Source of the DNA: Littorina saxatilis
Taxonomy: Eukaryota > Mollusca > Gastropoda > Littorinimorpha > Littorinidae
Reading direction: 5' to 3'
NCBI RefSeq assembly: GCF_037325665.1
Contig: NC_090261.1
Location: 22,862,415-22,926,414 of the forward strand
Length of the DNA stretch: 64,000 nucleotides
This document shows positions 53,841 to 64,000 of the stretch, piece after piece. The first letter of the stretch is position 1. Each line of letters opens with the position of its first letter. The notes beneath the pieces are model-generated. The model searched no databases. It was not told where the DNA came from and saw nothing but the letters and a program-made list of their open reading frames with translations. A program made the translations under genes and the position numbers.

Positions 53841-54572
53841 TTTAATCTCTCGGACTCCGTTCCCTCTGGTTTGGCTTTTTTTTTGGGGGGGGGGGGGGGG
53901 GGGAGCCTGGCAGTTGTTCAGATCTGCCTAGGCTTCTGAGACACACGTGCTGCGTCGACAATTCTGATTGGTCAAAATCGCGTCAACGAAAAGTCCTGAT
54001 AACCCTGAAATCATTCGGTCATTCTGATTGGTCACCAGGGTTCCACATCACGTAAAATTGGAGGTATTATAACCTCTGACCCCCCAAATCACATACGAGA
54101 TGCTCTTTGAAAGGGTGTCGTTAAGTAACAATTATTTTGCCAAGAGGTATAATAACGTACGACTTGAAAGGCAAAAGGGTATGACTTTGATCGTTTTACA
54201 AACGATGAGGAAAAGGAAATCTGTTGACAGTGGCTGTGACTTGCAAAGCAAAACACCAAGACTTCACCCAAAGACTGAGTTACAGAGTAATATTAGAGCC
54301 ATACAGTTGCAACGCCCTTTCAATGATGCCACGCTTTAGTGTGTTGGAACTTAGATTGAACTGTTGTTGTGGAGAGACACAGTCACAAGTGTGTTGCAGA
54401 TGTGAATTTCAACAGGCACTTGATAGGTGTGTTAATTTGTAACCAACAACTGAACAGGCAAATAATTTCAAACTTATTGATACTCATAATAATGTTCTTG
54501 TGAAACTGAACTGACTTTTCATAGCATTACCCTGAATTTGTGGGGAAAAAAAACTGTGGCACTGCACTATGG
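53841..54572. other. Gene B intron with a poly-T/poly-G tract
   Basis: A T10G20-like run is at 53877-53904. CATTCTGATTGGTCA recurs near 53960 and 54023. No exon was found. Confidence 0.45.
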
Positions 54573-54984
54573 ACTGGGTGGCCGAGTGGTAACGCACTTG
54601 CGCTCAGAAGCGAGAGGTTGCGAGTTCGACCCTGGGTCAGGGCGTTAGCAATTTTCTCCCCCCTTGCCTAACCTAGGTGGTGGGTTCAAGTGCTAGTCTT
54701 TCGGATGAGACGAAAAACCGAGGTCCCTTCGTGTACACTACATTGAAAGGGTCTCTCCTGGCAAAATTGTATAGGCATAGATAAAAAATGTCCACCAAAA
54801 TACCCGTGTGACTTGGAATAATAGGCCGTGAAAAGTAGGATATGCGCCGAAATGGCTGCGATCTGCTGGTCGATGTGAATGCGTGATGTATTGTGTAAAA
54901 AATTCCATCTCACATGGCATAAATAGATCCCTGCGCCTTGAGTCCGAGTCTGGAGATACGCGCGCGATATAAGACTTCATATAA
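54573..54984 (+). mobile_element. tRNA-derived SINE, copy S4
   Basis: Full head ACTGGGTGGCCGAGTGGTAA with B box GAGTTCGACCC, then the same body as S2, lacking about 30 bp of the GTGCACGTTAAAGATCCC region. Unlike S2 its head is single copy, not expanded. A hAT-like element begins 6 bp after its end. Confidence 0.9.
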
Positions 54985-54990
54985 CATGTT

Positions 54991-55740
54991 CAGGGATGTT
55001 GCTACAAATTCATACCTATAGGACAAATGTCCTGAGTTCTTCAGCATCAATAGGACATTTGACCGCTTTCAGAAAGTGTAATAGGACATTATGAATTTGC
55101 GCCAAACAGCTTATAACACATTCCATGGAATTGTTCCAAAGTCATGCGCCCACACACACACCCACGCGTGCGCGCTGTAGAACACACACATAATATAGTA
55201 AATTATACATCAACACAGTGTGCGTATAATGTTGTATTTGTTTAGTTTCAAAGAAACCACAAAAAAGAAACCAACATGAACAACTTCAGAGCTCTTACTT
55301 TGATTACAAACTGCATGATTTGGATACAAGTTGAAAAACAAAATGATCGGTTTGATCTAATGCTGATCTTTTGCAGGCTTTAGTGGGTTTTTTCAGCGGC
55401 ATAATTCAGTGCTTTGTCTCGTATCGAAAACAAAAGCAGACGACAAATTTAGCCAGTTGGAGTTGTCTCCCGTACTCCTGTAGCAAACGGTTCAGGAATT
55501 TCCGACAAAAGAAAAGATCCGCACGCGGCACTGGCAACTTCAGTGTCAGCTGAACACGAGAGCGTTCGGTCTTTTAGAAGATTTGTATCTTGAAATGAAA
55601 ATTAACGAATATCGCGCTGTCCGAAGGAATGAATAACATATCGGACAATGACCACGCTCAGGCTAAAACGATAGGACATCTGACCGACATACGGCAATGT
55701 CAATCGGATATTTTCATCGTTATATGTCCAATGCCCCCTG
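54991..55740. mobile_element. CAGGG-ended DNA element, 750 bp, 6-bp target duplication
   Basis: It starts CAGGGATGTTGC and ends GCCCCCTG; CATGTT flanks both sides (54985-54990 and 55741-55746). AGGACA words occur as subterminal repeats near both ends (ATAGGACAAATGTCC, AATAGGACATT, ATAGGACATCTGACC, ATATGTCCAATG). No transposase frame. Confidence 0.65.
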
Positions 55741-55746
55741 CATGTT

Positions 55747-57068
55747 GAACTCATAATTGTCAGTTGGTGGCTGGGTTCTGGGATATTACTAAAAGTTTAC
55801 TGTTCAGAATTTCAAGCCAGTTTACTTGTTCATTTTGTGAAAGCTCTCAGCCTCTGACTAGTGTTTTGACACCCCAGTAATTGCTGTAAATGTGTAAGTG
55901 TTGTTCACTTATTGTAATGCTACAAGCAAGAATTTACACATATGACATTTCACAATGGTCATAAATTATTTCCTTTATTCAAAGCACTCTCAAATTGACA
56001 ATGCAATTTGCACACATTGACATCATGCACATGCAAGAACCTGGTAAAACAGCAAAGCAATACACCGAGTCGCCGACAACATGCCATACCCTTTGATCAA
56101 TCAGGAAAGGGTATGAAAACCCTTTACTTTTTTGGTGAAAGGGTATGAATACCCTTGACCTCAGAGCCTGTGTGGAACCCTGGTCACTAAAGAGAATTTC
56201 CCAATCAGCTGGAACTGGAGCTCCGATCACATCTAATTTTAGCAATCGTAGACGACAACGTGCTTCACAACAGACAATCGTCGCTCGGAAATTGATAATA
56301 CCACAGACCCAAAATTTACACTCGCCAAGCGGGCGATCATTATAAGACTTTCTACTCGCCCACACTCATTTCTGGTCGCCTGTGGCGAGTGGGCGACCGA
56401 TCTTGCTCATGCCTGGAGTCCCTTGAACGCACTCTCCCCTGTACATAGTTTTAAACCTCCCGTCCCCACCTTTTTAATCTCCCTGTTTGCCGGAGCTAGC
56501 CACTCTCGGTAACACTTACTAACAGTGACTCAACCGCAGGACTCTGAGACGTTCCCAAGAACCCAGTCCTCAACGGAAGACGAAGAGGGGTAGGGAAGAA
56601 GTGTGCCTTCAATAAGTGGATCCATTGTTCCAACTGAATTAACACAATCCATCTTCAATTTGAAGTTATGACCTGAAAATTTGACATAATTATCCCCTCC
56701 TAGTCCTCCTCTGGCCTGATTTTCGTCATCCAATCCATTCAAATTTCAATCAGCTCCCCTCCCCGCCCTTCAACTTTCAAGTTCAAGGAAAATCTGTACC
56801 TCCCTAATAGCAGTTCATCGGAGAAAAGATCAAGAACAGTACATCCAATTCCAAAAGTTTGAAAGGGGTTCAATTCCCAACAGAACCTGAATAACGTGAA
56901 GGCCGTAAAGTGAATATTGGACTGAAAAGTGAAAAGGACGCGCCGACGCTCCGTGACTCGTGAGACCGGGCTCAGAGCGATATGATAATTACCGACAACA
57001 AAAAGTCGATCTAAGCTTAAAAGACATTTTTAACATTTCCAAATTTAACAAGTCACATGCAGACTTAC
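55747..57068. other. Gene B intron, proximal part
   Basis: It holds an inverted pair around CTCGCC/GGCGAG (56325-56400: CGCCAAGCGGGCGAT and GGCGAGTGGGCGACC), perhaps a small repeat. A minus-strand frame at 56530-56742 reads about 70 residues but has no start codon, splice sites or recognised family. Confidence 0.35.
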
Positions 57069-57200
57069 CTGATAAGCACAATAACACCAACAAATGCAAG
57101 AAAAGTGTCAGTTTGTAGGTAAAAGAAGGTTTTTGCACATGGTGGCCATTGTGTGCGCAATTCGAGAATAATAACCTTGACCTTGCAAGCACTTCCGGTG
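57069..57200 (-). promoter_or_regulatory. Probable gene B promoter and noncoding first exon
   Basis: On the minus strand CCGGAAGT (57191-57198), an ETS-factor site typical of TATA-less promoters, is followed about 125 bp later by a perfect donor, TCAG|GTAAGTCTG, at 57069/57068. The exon between them has no long frame from an ATG and would splice to 45502. This would give gene B an intron of about 11.6 kb. The linkage is inferred from strand, order and signals only. Confidence 0.4.
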
Positions 57201-58136
57201 TCAGAGATCACTCGAGGTCAAGGGGCACATCTTATCACAACTTTTAGCAAGAATGAGTTGAAGAAAACTACACATGTGGAGAAATACAAGATCAAGTAAT
57301 GAATATGGTGGTACATTGTACTTGACTGCTGTAAAAAAAAAAATTTTTAAAAATCTCAGAAAGTCTGTGGAATGAGTGCCCCTTTGACTGTGACATTCTC
57401 ACAGTTACGATTTTCATCACTGAAGCAGAGACATACATACAGAGATGTAATGATGCAGACTCTCAGTGTATGTGTAGTGTATGTGTGTGTGTGTGTATGT
57501 GTGCGCGCTCTCTCGTCTCTCTCTCTCTTTCTCTCTCTCTTGAACGTGTGTATTGTCAGGCAAGGCACAGCCTACTGCACGCTAAGCCGACACTGATGTG
57601 ATCAACTTTGCCTGAATGCTTGTTATTTATATATATGCATCTATACACTTTTTACCAGAGACATAGGTATTTGCCATATATTTTTGGCCGCCTGTGATTT
57701 TTCGTCAGTAAAATTATGTGAATTTGGGTTTAACTTTGAACGTCCCCTCCTCCCAACCCTCAAAGAAGTGTTGAATGAATGGTACACGGTTTCTTCATGG
57801 TATTTGTTATTGTAGCAGTTACATGTTTGCTTTGTAATGTGTTATACAGGCTTTTCTAGATGCATCAGTCGATTTCAGTGTGTTTATGGGCAACTTTACA
57901 AATTGAATAAGGTGGTTCAGTTCAACGTTTTAGTTTTGTTTTCTTCTTTTTTTGTGTTGCTGTATTAATTATTTTTCATGTTTTGTTTGTTTTTTTGTTC
58001 AGAATAGCCAAATGGCTAACCCAGTACATTGGTTACTTCAGTTGGTTTTTGTGCACATTACGGTCTCAGAGAGGGAGAGCTGTGTGTGTGTCTCTCTAAA
58101 TTGACAGTTGTCCTCAGTTTGTATTATTCACCCGAT
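57201..58136. other. Intergenic between genes C and B
   Basis: A GT run (57480-57500) and a TC run (57512-57540) are present. No exon was found. Positions 58124-58136 are the SINE target duplication. Confidence 0.4.
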
Positions 58137-58499
58137 TTCTTTATTTGGTGTTTAATGTCGTTTTCAACCACGAAGGTTATATCGCGACAGGGAAAGGGGG
58201 GAGAGGGGATAGAGCCACTTGTCAATTGTTTCTTGTTCACAAAAGCACCAATCAAAAATTTGCTCCAGGGGCTTGCAACGTAATACAATATATTACCTTA
58301 CTGGGAGAATGCAAGTTTCCAGTACAAAGGACTTATCATTTCTTACATACTGCTTGACTAAAATCTTTACAAAAATTGACCATATTCTATACAAGAAACA
58401 CTTAACAAGGGTAAAAGGAGAAACAGAATCCGTTAAGTCGCCTCTTACGACATGCTGGGGAGCATCGGGTAAATTCTTCCCCCTAACCCGCGGGGGGTG
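58137..58499 (-). mobile_element. SINE, third family, full length, with 13-bp target duplication
   Basis: TTATTCACC(C/T)GAT flanks both sides (58124-58136, 58500-58512; one mismatch). On the minus strand it starts CACCCCCCGCGGGTTAGGGG, passes ATGCTCCCCAGCATGTCG and ends GAAAACGACATTAAACACCA AATAAAGAAA. No clear tRNA A/B boxes are evident to me. The 3' part recurs at 41090-41211. Confidence 0.85.
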
Positions 58500-58595
58500 T
58501 TATTCACCTGATAAAAGTGCAAAATCAACAACCTTCCATAACTATCAATCAACATTTTTGAAATATCAACACAGAAATATGTTGGATAATGTCAA

Positions 58596-58601
58596 TTTAT
58601 T
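58596..58601 (-). promoter_or_regulatory. Candidate AATAAA polyadenylation signal of gene C
   Basis: TTTATT on the plus strand is AATAAA on the minus strand, about 1.06 kb past the gene C stop. It would place the 39-bp minisatellite in the 3' UTR. Not confirmed. Confidence 0.3.
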
Positions 58602-58659
58602 TTGAAGAACAAAATCAACAAGCAAAGGGCAAACACTACAAATGACAAAATAGGCAATT

Positions 58660-58945
58660 AGAAAACCCAACCTTGCCTTCAATAGATCAGGACTTACAAA
58701 TTGACAAAACATTGCCTTCAGTAGATCAGTACTTACAAATTGACAAAACATTGCCTTCAATAGATCAGTACATACTTACAAATTGACAAAACATTGCCTT
58801 CAATAGATCAGGACTTACAAATTGACAAAACATTGCCTTCAATAGATCAGGACTTACAAATTGACAAAACATTGCCTTCAATAGATCAGTACTTACAAAT
58901 TGACAAAACATTTCCTTCAATAGATCAGGACTTACAAATTCACAA
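58660..58945 (-). repeat. 39-bp minisatellite, about seven units
   Basis: The unit joins ACTTACAAATTGACAAAACA and TTGCCTTCAATAGATCAGG/T. One unit carries a 4-bp extra (TACA at about 58770). As 39 is a multiple of three, the minus strand reads a 13-residue repeat (LLKAMFCQFVSPD), but no start or splice site supports translation. Confidence 0.92.
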
Positions 58946-59657
58946 GCATAAAGGCACACTTCTTCCCATGTGAACAGTTTGTTAAACCATCTTAGAAGTA
59001 GTGTACATTTTAAATGACAGAAAGAAGATTCAATCAACAAACCATATATTTGATCACATTTTGTGTCAAAAAAATATGCTGTGCTTGCATACTAATCAAA
59101 ACAAAAAATACTGGTTTAGAAATACCATGGCAGGTGTTGAAATAAATATACACGAAAGCATAACAAAATGAAACCTAAGACAACCAGATTATTTTACATA
59201 TTGTTTGCAAAGTATAGACCTTATTGACATTTTTACATATTCAAGAAACGTGTGTGTCTGGCTGTGTGTCTGTCTGCTGATGTGTTGGTCAGTCTTCAAG
59301 GGAAAAGGTATTTGTACACAAATGAGAGAGAAAAGAAGAACAAGAGCAAGTAAGAGACAAAATAAGAGAGAAGCAGAAGAACAAGAAAAAGATGAAAAAC
59401 GATCAACAAAACAGGTTCCATTGCAGCACCTGGAAAATGAAACTGGAATTCAAATTCAAAATCAGCCAAAAGCAAGTGCACACATAATTAGTCTATGTAC
59501 ATGATAAGGCAGGAGAAAAAGTCTGCCTAATGCTGATGCAATTTGTGTTATATTTCTCAAGTACACGTTTCCTTGATGTCACATCAAAATAAAACTGAAG
59601 AAAGAAAGAAAAAACTACAAGTAAATCAAAAAGAAAAAAATCACTCCTGATTGATGT
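58946..59657 (-). other. Probable 3' UTR of gene C
   Basis: AT-rich sequence after the stop at 59658-59660. No further coding exon of gene C is visible. Confidence 0.45.
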
Positions 59658-60515
59658 CTATATAATTCCACTGGCAGTCAGTCTGTCAATAAGCACTGCT
59701 CCAGATGTCGCCTTGTTGTTTGTCAAAGTTGGGTCCTGACATTTTCGTCGTGGCATGCAGCATGCCCTTTCACATATTTCACCCACCTCAGCAAATCCTT
59801 CATCCCCCCTTTCTTCGTTATCTTCAGATTCCTCATCGTCATCACCGAGCGAGAACATCACCTTAGTGATGGCAACCTCTGGCTCGGGACCGATGATGCC
59901 CGTAATTTCTCCACAGATGATGATCTCCTCATCCTTGCCGTCTGCGGGGGCAAGCTCTTCCGGGTCAGGTTCCTCACTAGCATGAACCTGACTAGCTTCC
60001 GATTCGTATGGTTTTGTTGTGTAAAATGTTCCTGGTTTCTCAGAATGCAAGCGCTGCATCTCTTGGTTTGCTGCTGGTTCAAACTGCTTGGGTCCGTCGT
60101 CGATCGTCTCTTGCTTGTCCATGTTCTCTGTTGATTTTTCTCTTTTGTCCAACAGCGGCGTAGATAAATAGGTATGATCTGACATTTCCAGCTTTAGGAC
60201 CACCTGCAGGGGAGTTGAGCTTACCTCCTCAATGATGCATTGGAACTCTGGTGACTGTTCTAGGACCCCATCCTCTGCATCTGAAGGTGCAGGACAAACT
60301 TGTGTGTTTGTTTCACATTGTCCGTTTTGTGTGCCTTCCTTTGAAACAGCAATTGCTGGTGATTCAGAAGCAGAAGAATCAGTGTTGACCTCATGCGGCT
60401 CTGTAACCTTTAATTCTGTCTGTTGTTCAACAGATGAGGTGTCCGCTCCTGAGCCTTCTGCAGGTGGTTCTTTTTCTTTTTGCATGGGGACGGTGACGTC
60501 CAGGCTGGTCAATTC
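59658..60515 (-). CDS. Gene C, last coding exon (acidic C-terminus)
   Basis: The acceptor (TTTTTTTATTCACTACAG) ends at 60516, and the exon begins in phase 0 with GAA TTG ACC. It encodes 285 residues: ELTSLDVTVPMQKEKEPPAE, a Ser/Thr/Glu-rich stretch, then EEIIICGEITGIIGPEPEVA, a very acidic run (LGDDDEESEDNEERGDEG), a Cys-bearing segment (CERACCMPRRKCQDP) and a C-terminus DRLTASGII followed by TAG. The acidic run with Ser fits casein kinase 2 sites. The exon joins 61102-61190 exactly in frame. Confidence 0.85.
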   Translation of the reverse strand, partial: ELTSLDVTVPMQKEKEPPAEGSGADTSSVEQQTELKVTEPHEVNTDSSASESPAIAVSKEGTQNGQCETNTQVCPAPSDAEDGVLEQSPEFQCIIEEVSSTPLQVVLKLEMSDHTYLSTPLLDKREKSTENMDKQETIDDGPKQFEPAANQEMQRLHSEKPGTFYTTKPYESEASQVHASEEPDPEELAPADGKDEEIIICGEITGIIGPEPEVAITKVMFSLGDDDEESEDNEERGDEGFAEVGEICERACCMPRRKCQDPTLTNNKATSGAVLIDRLTASGII

Positions 60516-60765
60516 CTGTAGTGAATAAAAAAAAACCACAGATTAAATATTACATCCAGTCGCAGCTGACAGTATCCAACTTTGATAAGCTGAAGACAAT
60601 TTCTGGAATTCTTATTCATTTTTGAAACAGTCTTGTAACCCATGATTTGTTATCTTTTGAAAGGCATCCATTTTAAATATTATTAAGTTTCATACATAAA
60701 AATGTGTTAATTTTGTTATTGCTTTGCGAAAAAGTGTAGTTTTTAGTATGCTGGAAAGGCGAGGG

Positions 60766-60768
<3 letters not shown>

Positions 60769-60815
<47 letters not shown>
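60769..60815. repeat. (AC)n microsatellite in gene C intron
   Basis: An uninterrupted AC tract in the last intron. Confidence 0.95.
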
Positions 60816-60817
<2 letters not shown>

Positions 60818-60901
60818 TTTAAAAATAAAACTGCACACATTGGTCGAGTTTAAATAGCACAAATATAGACTTTTAATTGGGAACTTTAAAAGCGTTCATT
60901 T

Positions 60902-61056
60902 CTTCTTCTTCTTCTTGTCGATCACTCAGATGGAAACGCCGGCTCTCCGCGCAAATGTTGCCGTGCGCTGTAGGTCGTCCAGACTGCCAAAGAGCTTCCC
61001 TTGCACCGTGGTCGCCTCCGCCCAGATCTGGCTCCTGAAGCCATCGTGTAGTGGGC
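60902..61056 (-). mobile_element. Very short 5'-truncated LINE in gene C intron
   Basis: A perfect 13-bp duplication, AAAGCGTTCATTT, flanks it (60889-60901 and 61057-61069). On the minus strand it encodes PLHDGFRSQIWAEATTVQGK followed by LFGSLDDLQRTATFARRAGV-SI and a stop, then a (GAAGAA)n tail. The peptide end is homologous to LYGSRQELEKTTTFITSAG in the LINE at 5621-6040, so both are from related LINEs. Only the last ~155 bp were copied in. Confidence 0.92.
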
Positions 61057-61101
61057 AAAGCGTTCATTTAAAAACAGCATATATAGAAGCAGGAAACTTA
61101 C

Positions 61102-61190
61102 GCCATTCTCTCCTGGAGAGACAGACTGCCCATCTGAAGGTTCACCCGTGTCCTCGCCTTCATCGGGTAGTCCTCGAGCCTTCATACCTG
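61102..61190 (-). CDS. Gene C, internal coding exon with tandem acceptor
   Basis: It encodes GMKARGLPDEGEDTGEPSDG and QSVSPGENG, bounded by a perfect donor (GGC|GTAAGT) and the acceptor CAGCAG. Either AG can be used: the exon starts at 61190 or 61187, a one-residue difference. Incoming phase (one base already supplied) matches the donor CTTT|GTAAGG of the preceding exon, and the outgoing phase 0 matches the last exon. Confidence 0.85.
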
Positions 61191-61392
61191 CTGTTTGACA
61201 ATGATTGGCACACATCTGAGATGTTATTAACTGCCGACATGCTAGTAAATAACGTTAAAAAAAAAAAGGATACATGCAGTGACAAGAATATTTTCAACCT
61301 TGATCGTCGTGCAGTCAGTTGTATCGGTAAATCAGACATTTCTCTGTCAGACTTAAAAAGGTTAATCAAAAATGTGAACAAATTTTGCTTAA

Positions 61393-61635
61393 CACTTTCT
61401 ACCCCAGCTATGTTGACCCAAGTTTTTTTTTTTTAGCCGAGACCAGCTGTGCTGCAGCAGGTCACTCAGAATTGTAGTAACTGTGTAGTAACTGTATCAA
61501 CATGCTGGAATGCAGGTGTTAGACAGACGTTGGAGGAAACGACTGAAGCTAACAGTCTGAGCAGATATATCCGTACCTGGTAAGATAGAGCCATATGAGT
61601 GGGTACGGATATATCCGTACCTGGGAGACAATGAG
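61393..61635. mobile_element. TTAA-flanked MITE, 243 bp, in gene C intron
   Basis: It is bounded by TTAA (61389-61392, 61636-61639). The left end CACTTTCTACCCC corresponds to the reverse complement of CTCATTGTCTCCC at the right. Near the right end is a perfect 20-bp palindrome, GGTACGGATATATCCGTACC (61602-61621), preceded by a half copy (ATATATCCGTACCTGG, about 61565). It is piggyBac/Kolobok-type by target only. Confidence 0.65.
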
Positions 61636-61907
61636 TTAAATGGCAGAGAATCTGATCATACAACTGAAACTTTTCTTTGTCAATGTCATACTGTTTATGA
61701 TTCGACTATTAGTTTAGCGGCAATGTTAAACACAAATCTGAGCATCCATTACAGCAAAGAAAGAAGAGATAGATTTGGTCAAGCTGCTATAGACAAACAG
61801 AAAGGTATGCTTACAGCTATCTCCAGAATTAGCCCCATGGAAGCGACGTCACATTCTGAAAGAAGAGTGAGATTTTCAGATTCATTCAGTGTGACGACAA
61901 ACCTTAC

Positions 61908-64000
61908 AAAGGGCACATTCTGGAGATCGCCACGTCTGCTCTAGCCTTTGCTTACCAAGAACTTCAAGGACGTGCTTCAAGTTGGTCTCCGGTTTCTCCT
62001 CCAAAGGCTGCTTTGGTTTCTCCTCAAAATGCTGTTCAAGTTTCTCCTCCAAAGGCTGCTCTGGTTTCTCCTCCAAAGGCTGCTTTGGATTCTCCTTGGA
62101 AAGTTTCTCCTCGAGAGGCTCCTTTGGTTTCTCATCCAAAGGCTGCTCTGGATTTTCCTCTGAAGGCTGCTTTGGTTTCTCCTCAAAAGACGTTTCTAGT
62201 TTTTCATCCAAAGGCTGCTCTGCTTTTTCCTGGAAAAGGTGCTCTAGTTTCTCTGCAGAATTTTTCTCAGTCTTCTCTTTAATGGATTCACTATCCTTTT
62301 TGATTTCTCCCCCTTTCTGTTTGATAACTCCACTTTCTTCATTCTCCGATGTAATTTGGGCATTTTTCTGGGATGTGGCATCTTCTGCAGGTTTGAAGTC
62401 AGAGCTACAGCTTTGTTCTATCTCGTTTGTCTCTGAAACAGCCAGACCAGAAGCGCCGAGGTTCTCCGCTGGACCACTGGACGTGTCTTTTGGTGTAGCA
62501 TCTCCTGTTTTCTTGTCTTTTGCAGGCTTTGGCTGTTCGACTTTTCCTGCAGAGTTTTGTCCAGCCGTTGAGGCAGCCTTTGCGGGTTCCTGAGCCTTTC
62601 TCTGCTGGTCAGCAGATTGTTCTGGTTGCTGCCCCTTGTGTGACTCTGCCTTTGGGGAGACAAAACTCCCGTCTCGCTGGCCGACATCTTTCATCTTCTT
62701 CGCTGGAGTGGGTCTTGACTCATCCCACTGCCAGCTACGACGCCGAGACATAGGCCCCCCGTCGTCATAGAAATCTCTCTCCTGCCCGTTTCTAGGTGAT
62801 GCCCTTGTCCACGTTCGGTCCTGATGGTGACTATGGTTGTGTTCCAATGATCCTCGCTTATGAGAAAGTGACATTGACTTTGCTTGGCCTTGGTCTTCGC
62901 GGTCGTAAGGCTCGTCTCTTTGGCCCGTGAATCTTCTCCCGTTTCGTCTTCTCCGTCGTCTGTTCTCCGGAGGTGATATTTCTGTCTTGCTTGAATAATC
63001 TGAACCACTAGGACTCACAGAAGCTTTCTTCGGGTGCAGCGATGAAAAACCTGGTAACCTTGCTTTTTCATGGTTTTGACTTGGAGCTACCGACTGCTTT
63101 GGGGAGGCTGATGCCGCACCAGGGCTCTTTGAAACAGATGGACCTTTTGGAGAGCTTCTTTCGCTAGGTTTAGACAAAGCGCCAGCTGGTGATTTCGGTT
63201 CATTGGGTTTTGGCGGTACATTGCTTCTTGGTGACTTCGAACCTCCTCCGAACTCCCTTCTTAGAGCAGGCCGGGGTTGTTTCGACTCAGGAGGCTGATG
63301 AGGACTTCGGATGGACCTGGTGTGTTGCTGATCCTTAGACTTTTGTTGTGTTCCACGATGTGACTCCTTTGAAGCTTGTTCCTTTGTTGGTTTACTCTGC
63401 TGGTACCTCGGTGATCCTTGCTTTGAATCTTGGAATGAGGTGGACTTTGACTTGAGCTTAGCCCGAGTTTCACCGGCATCATGGACTCCACTGGCAATAG
63501 CAGTCTGTGCTGCGGTTGACTCTGCGGTCTCTGTCGAGTTGAACTTTGATGGCGCAGATTGAGCTGGCTTGGCATCTTGTGTCTTTTCAGATTCTGGTTC
63601 AGATTTCTGGTTTTTGATTTCTTCAACTTGCTTCTTTTTCTCCTTATCATTCATTGAAACAGGGTTGTTTTTACTATCTTGGACCTCAATGGCAAGAGAT
63701 TCTTCTTTGGCAGGCCCTGTTGTTGCATCTTTGTTTCCCTCCTGCATTTTTGAAGCTGACGACGTTGATGCAAGGGTTGTGCTGGGGGCATTCTTTGCTT
63801 GAGCATCTGCTGAAGTTTCCTCCCTTTGGTCCTTCTTTTCTACTACTGTTGTTGCAGGGATAGTTGTCTGTTGGAGTCCTTTCTGACCTCCATGTCCCTT
63901 TTGAGTAGATGCCGGTGGTTTTTCTTCCTGTTCCTCCACTGATGAGTTGTGCGTTCTTTGTAGGATTTTCTTATCTTTTGTCTTGTCATCAAGAGTAGCA
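61908..64000 (-). CDS. Gene C, large exon (partial, runs off the window)
   Basis: The frame is open from base 63999 to the donor CTTT|GTAAGG (61908/61907), 697 codons plus one base. No start is needed inside the window; residues LDDKTKDKKILQRTH precede the first in-frame GTG at 63939. The protein is Lys/Glu/Ser/Pro/Gln-rich and disordered, with SP and SPK sites, a basic block RRRRRRNGRRFTGQRDEP (likely nuclear localisation), and near the end about twelve degenerate 8-residue repeats of the type EKPEQPLE (about 61985-62250). An alternative donor at AAG|GTTTGT (phase 0) is ruled out by the next exon's phase. Role unknown; a nuclear or RNA-processing scaffold is a guess from composition. Confidence 0.88.

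Noticed and set aside
56530-56742. 70-residue minus-strand frame (DNYVKFSGHNFKLKMDCVN)
   Set aside because: No start codon, an in-frame stop just upstream and no splice sites; at most an old fragment.
58765-59040. 91-residue frame with 13-residue repeats
   Set aside because: It is the translation of the 39-bp minisatellite plus flanking AT-rich DNA; no exon signals.

Overview
The window is animal nuclear DNA: sparse multi-exon genes, GT-AG introns, long intergenic and intronic stretches full of transposon relics, microsatellites and minisatellites. The repeat complement (tRNA-headed SINEs with GAA or GAAA tails, an 'AGGGCAAAGCCCATACGACTCACATG' type repeat, CAGGG-ended DNA elements) looks like a mollusc to me, probably a marine gastropod. 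That is a memory-based impression and was not tested.

Three host genes can be supported. Gene A (+ strand) has coding exons at 11171-11355, 14786-14925 and 15267-17085, whose phases join exactly into a 700-residue protein. It has an N-terminal helical segment, a domain with a TIR / nucleoside-deoxyribosyltransferase-like pattern, a short coiled coil and a long Ser-rich disordered tail. Gene B (- strand) has a 995-residue Gly/Met/Pro/Arg-rich protein in one exon (42455-45442), a spliced 5' UTR piece (45443-45502) and a plausible promoter plus first noncoding exon near 57069-57200, which implies an intron of about 11.6 kb. Gene C (- strand) enters from the right edge: exons 64000-61908, 61190-61102 and 60515-59658 join in frame into 1012 visible residues of a Lys/Glu/Pro/Ser-rich, disordered, probably nuclear protein. 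I do not recognise any of the three well enough for a gene symbol.

Layout: 1-11.1 kb, intergenic with transposons, a 104-bp satellite, a LINE fragment and nested MITEs; 11.1-17.3 kb, gene A, whose first intron holds SINEs and a 1.1-kb minisatellite grown from a SINE head; 17.3-42.4 kb, a repeat-rich desert with GA satellites and a TTAA-flanked element; 42.4-57.2 kb, gene B, its large intron packed with DNA elements; 58.5-64 kb, gene C.

The most distinctive thing in the window is an unclassified family of about 0.84 kb ('family A', nine copies). Its ends form a hairpin whose arms change together between subfamilies, it has a second hairpin with a compensated base pair, and every copy carries a perfect TGACGTCA (CRE) palindrome. 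The second most distinctive is the 50-unit, 22-bp minisatellite made only from the A-box end of a tRNA-derived SINE.
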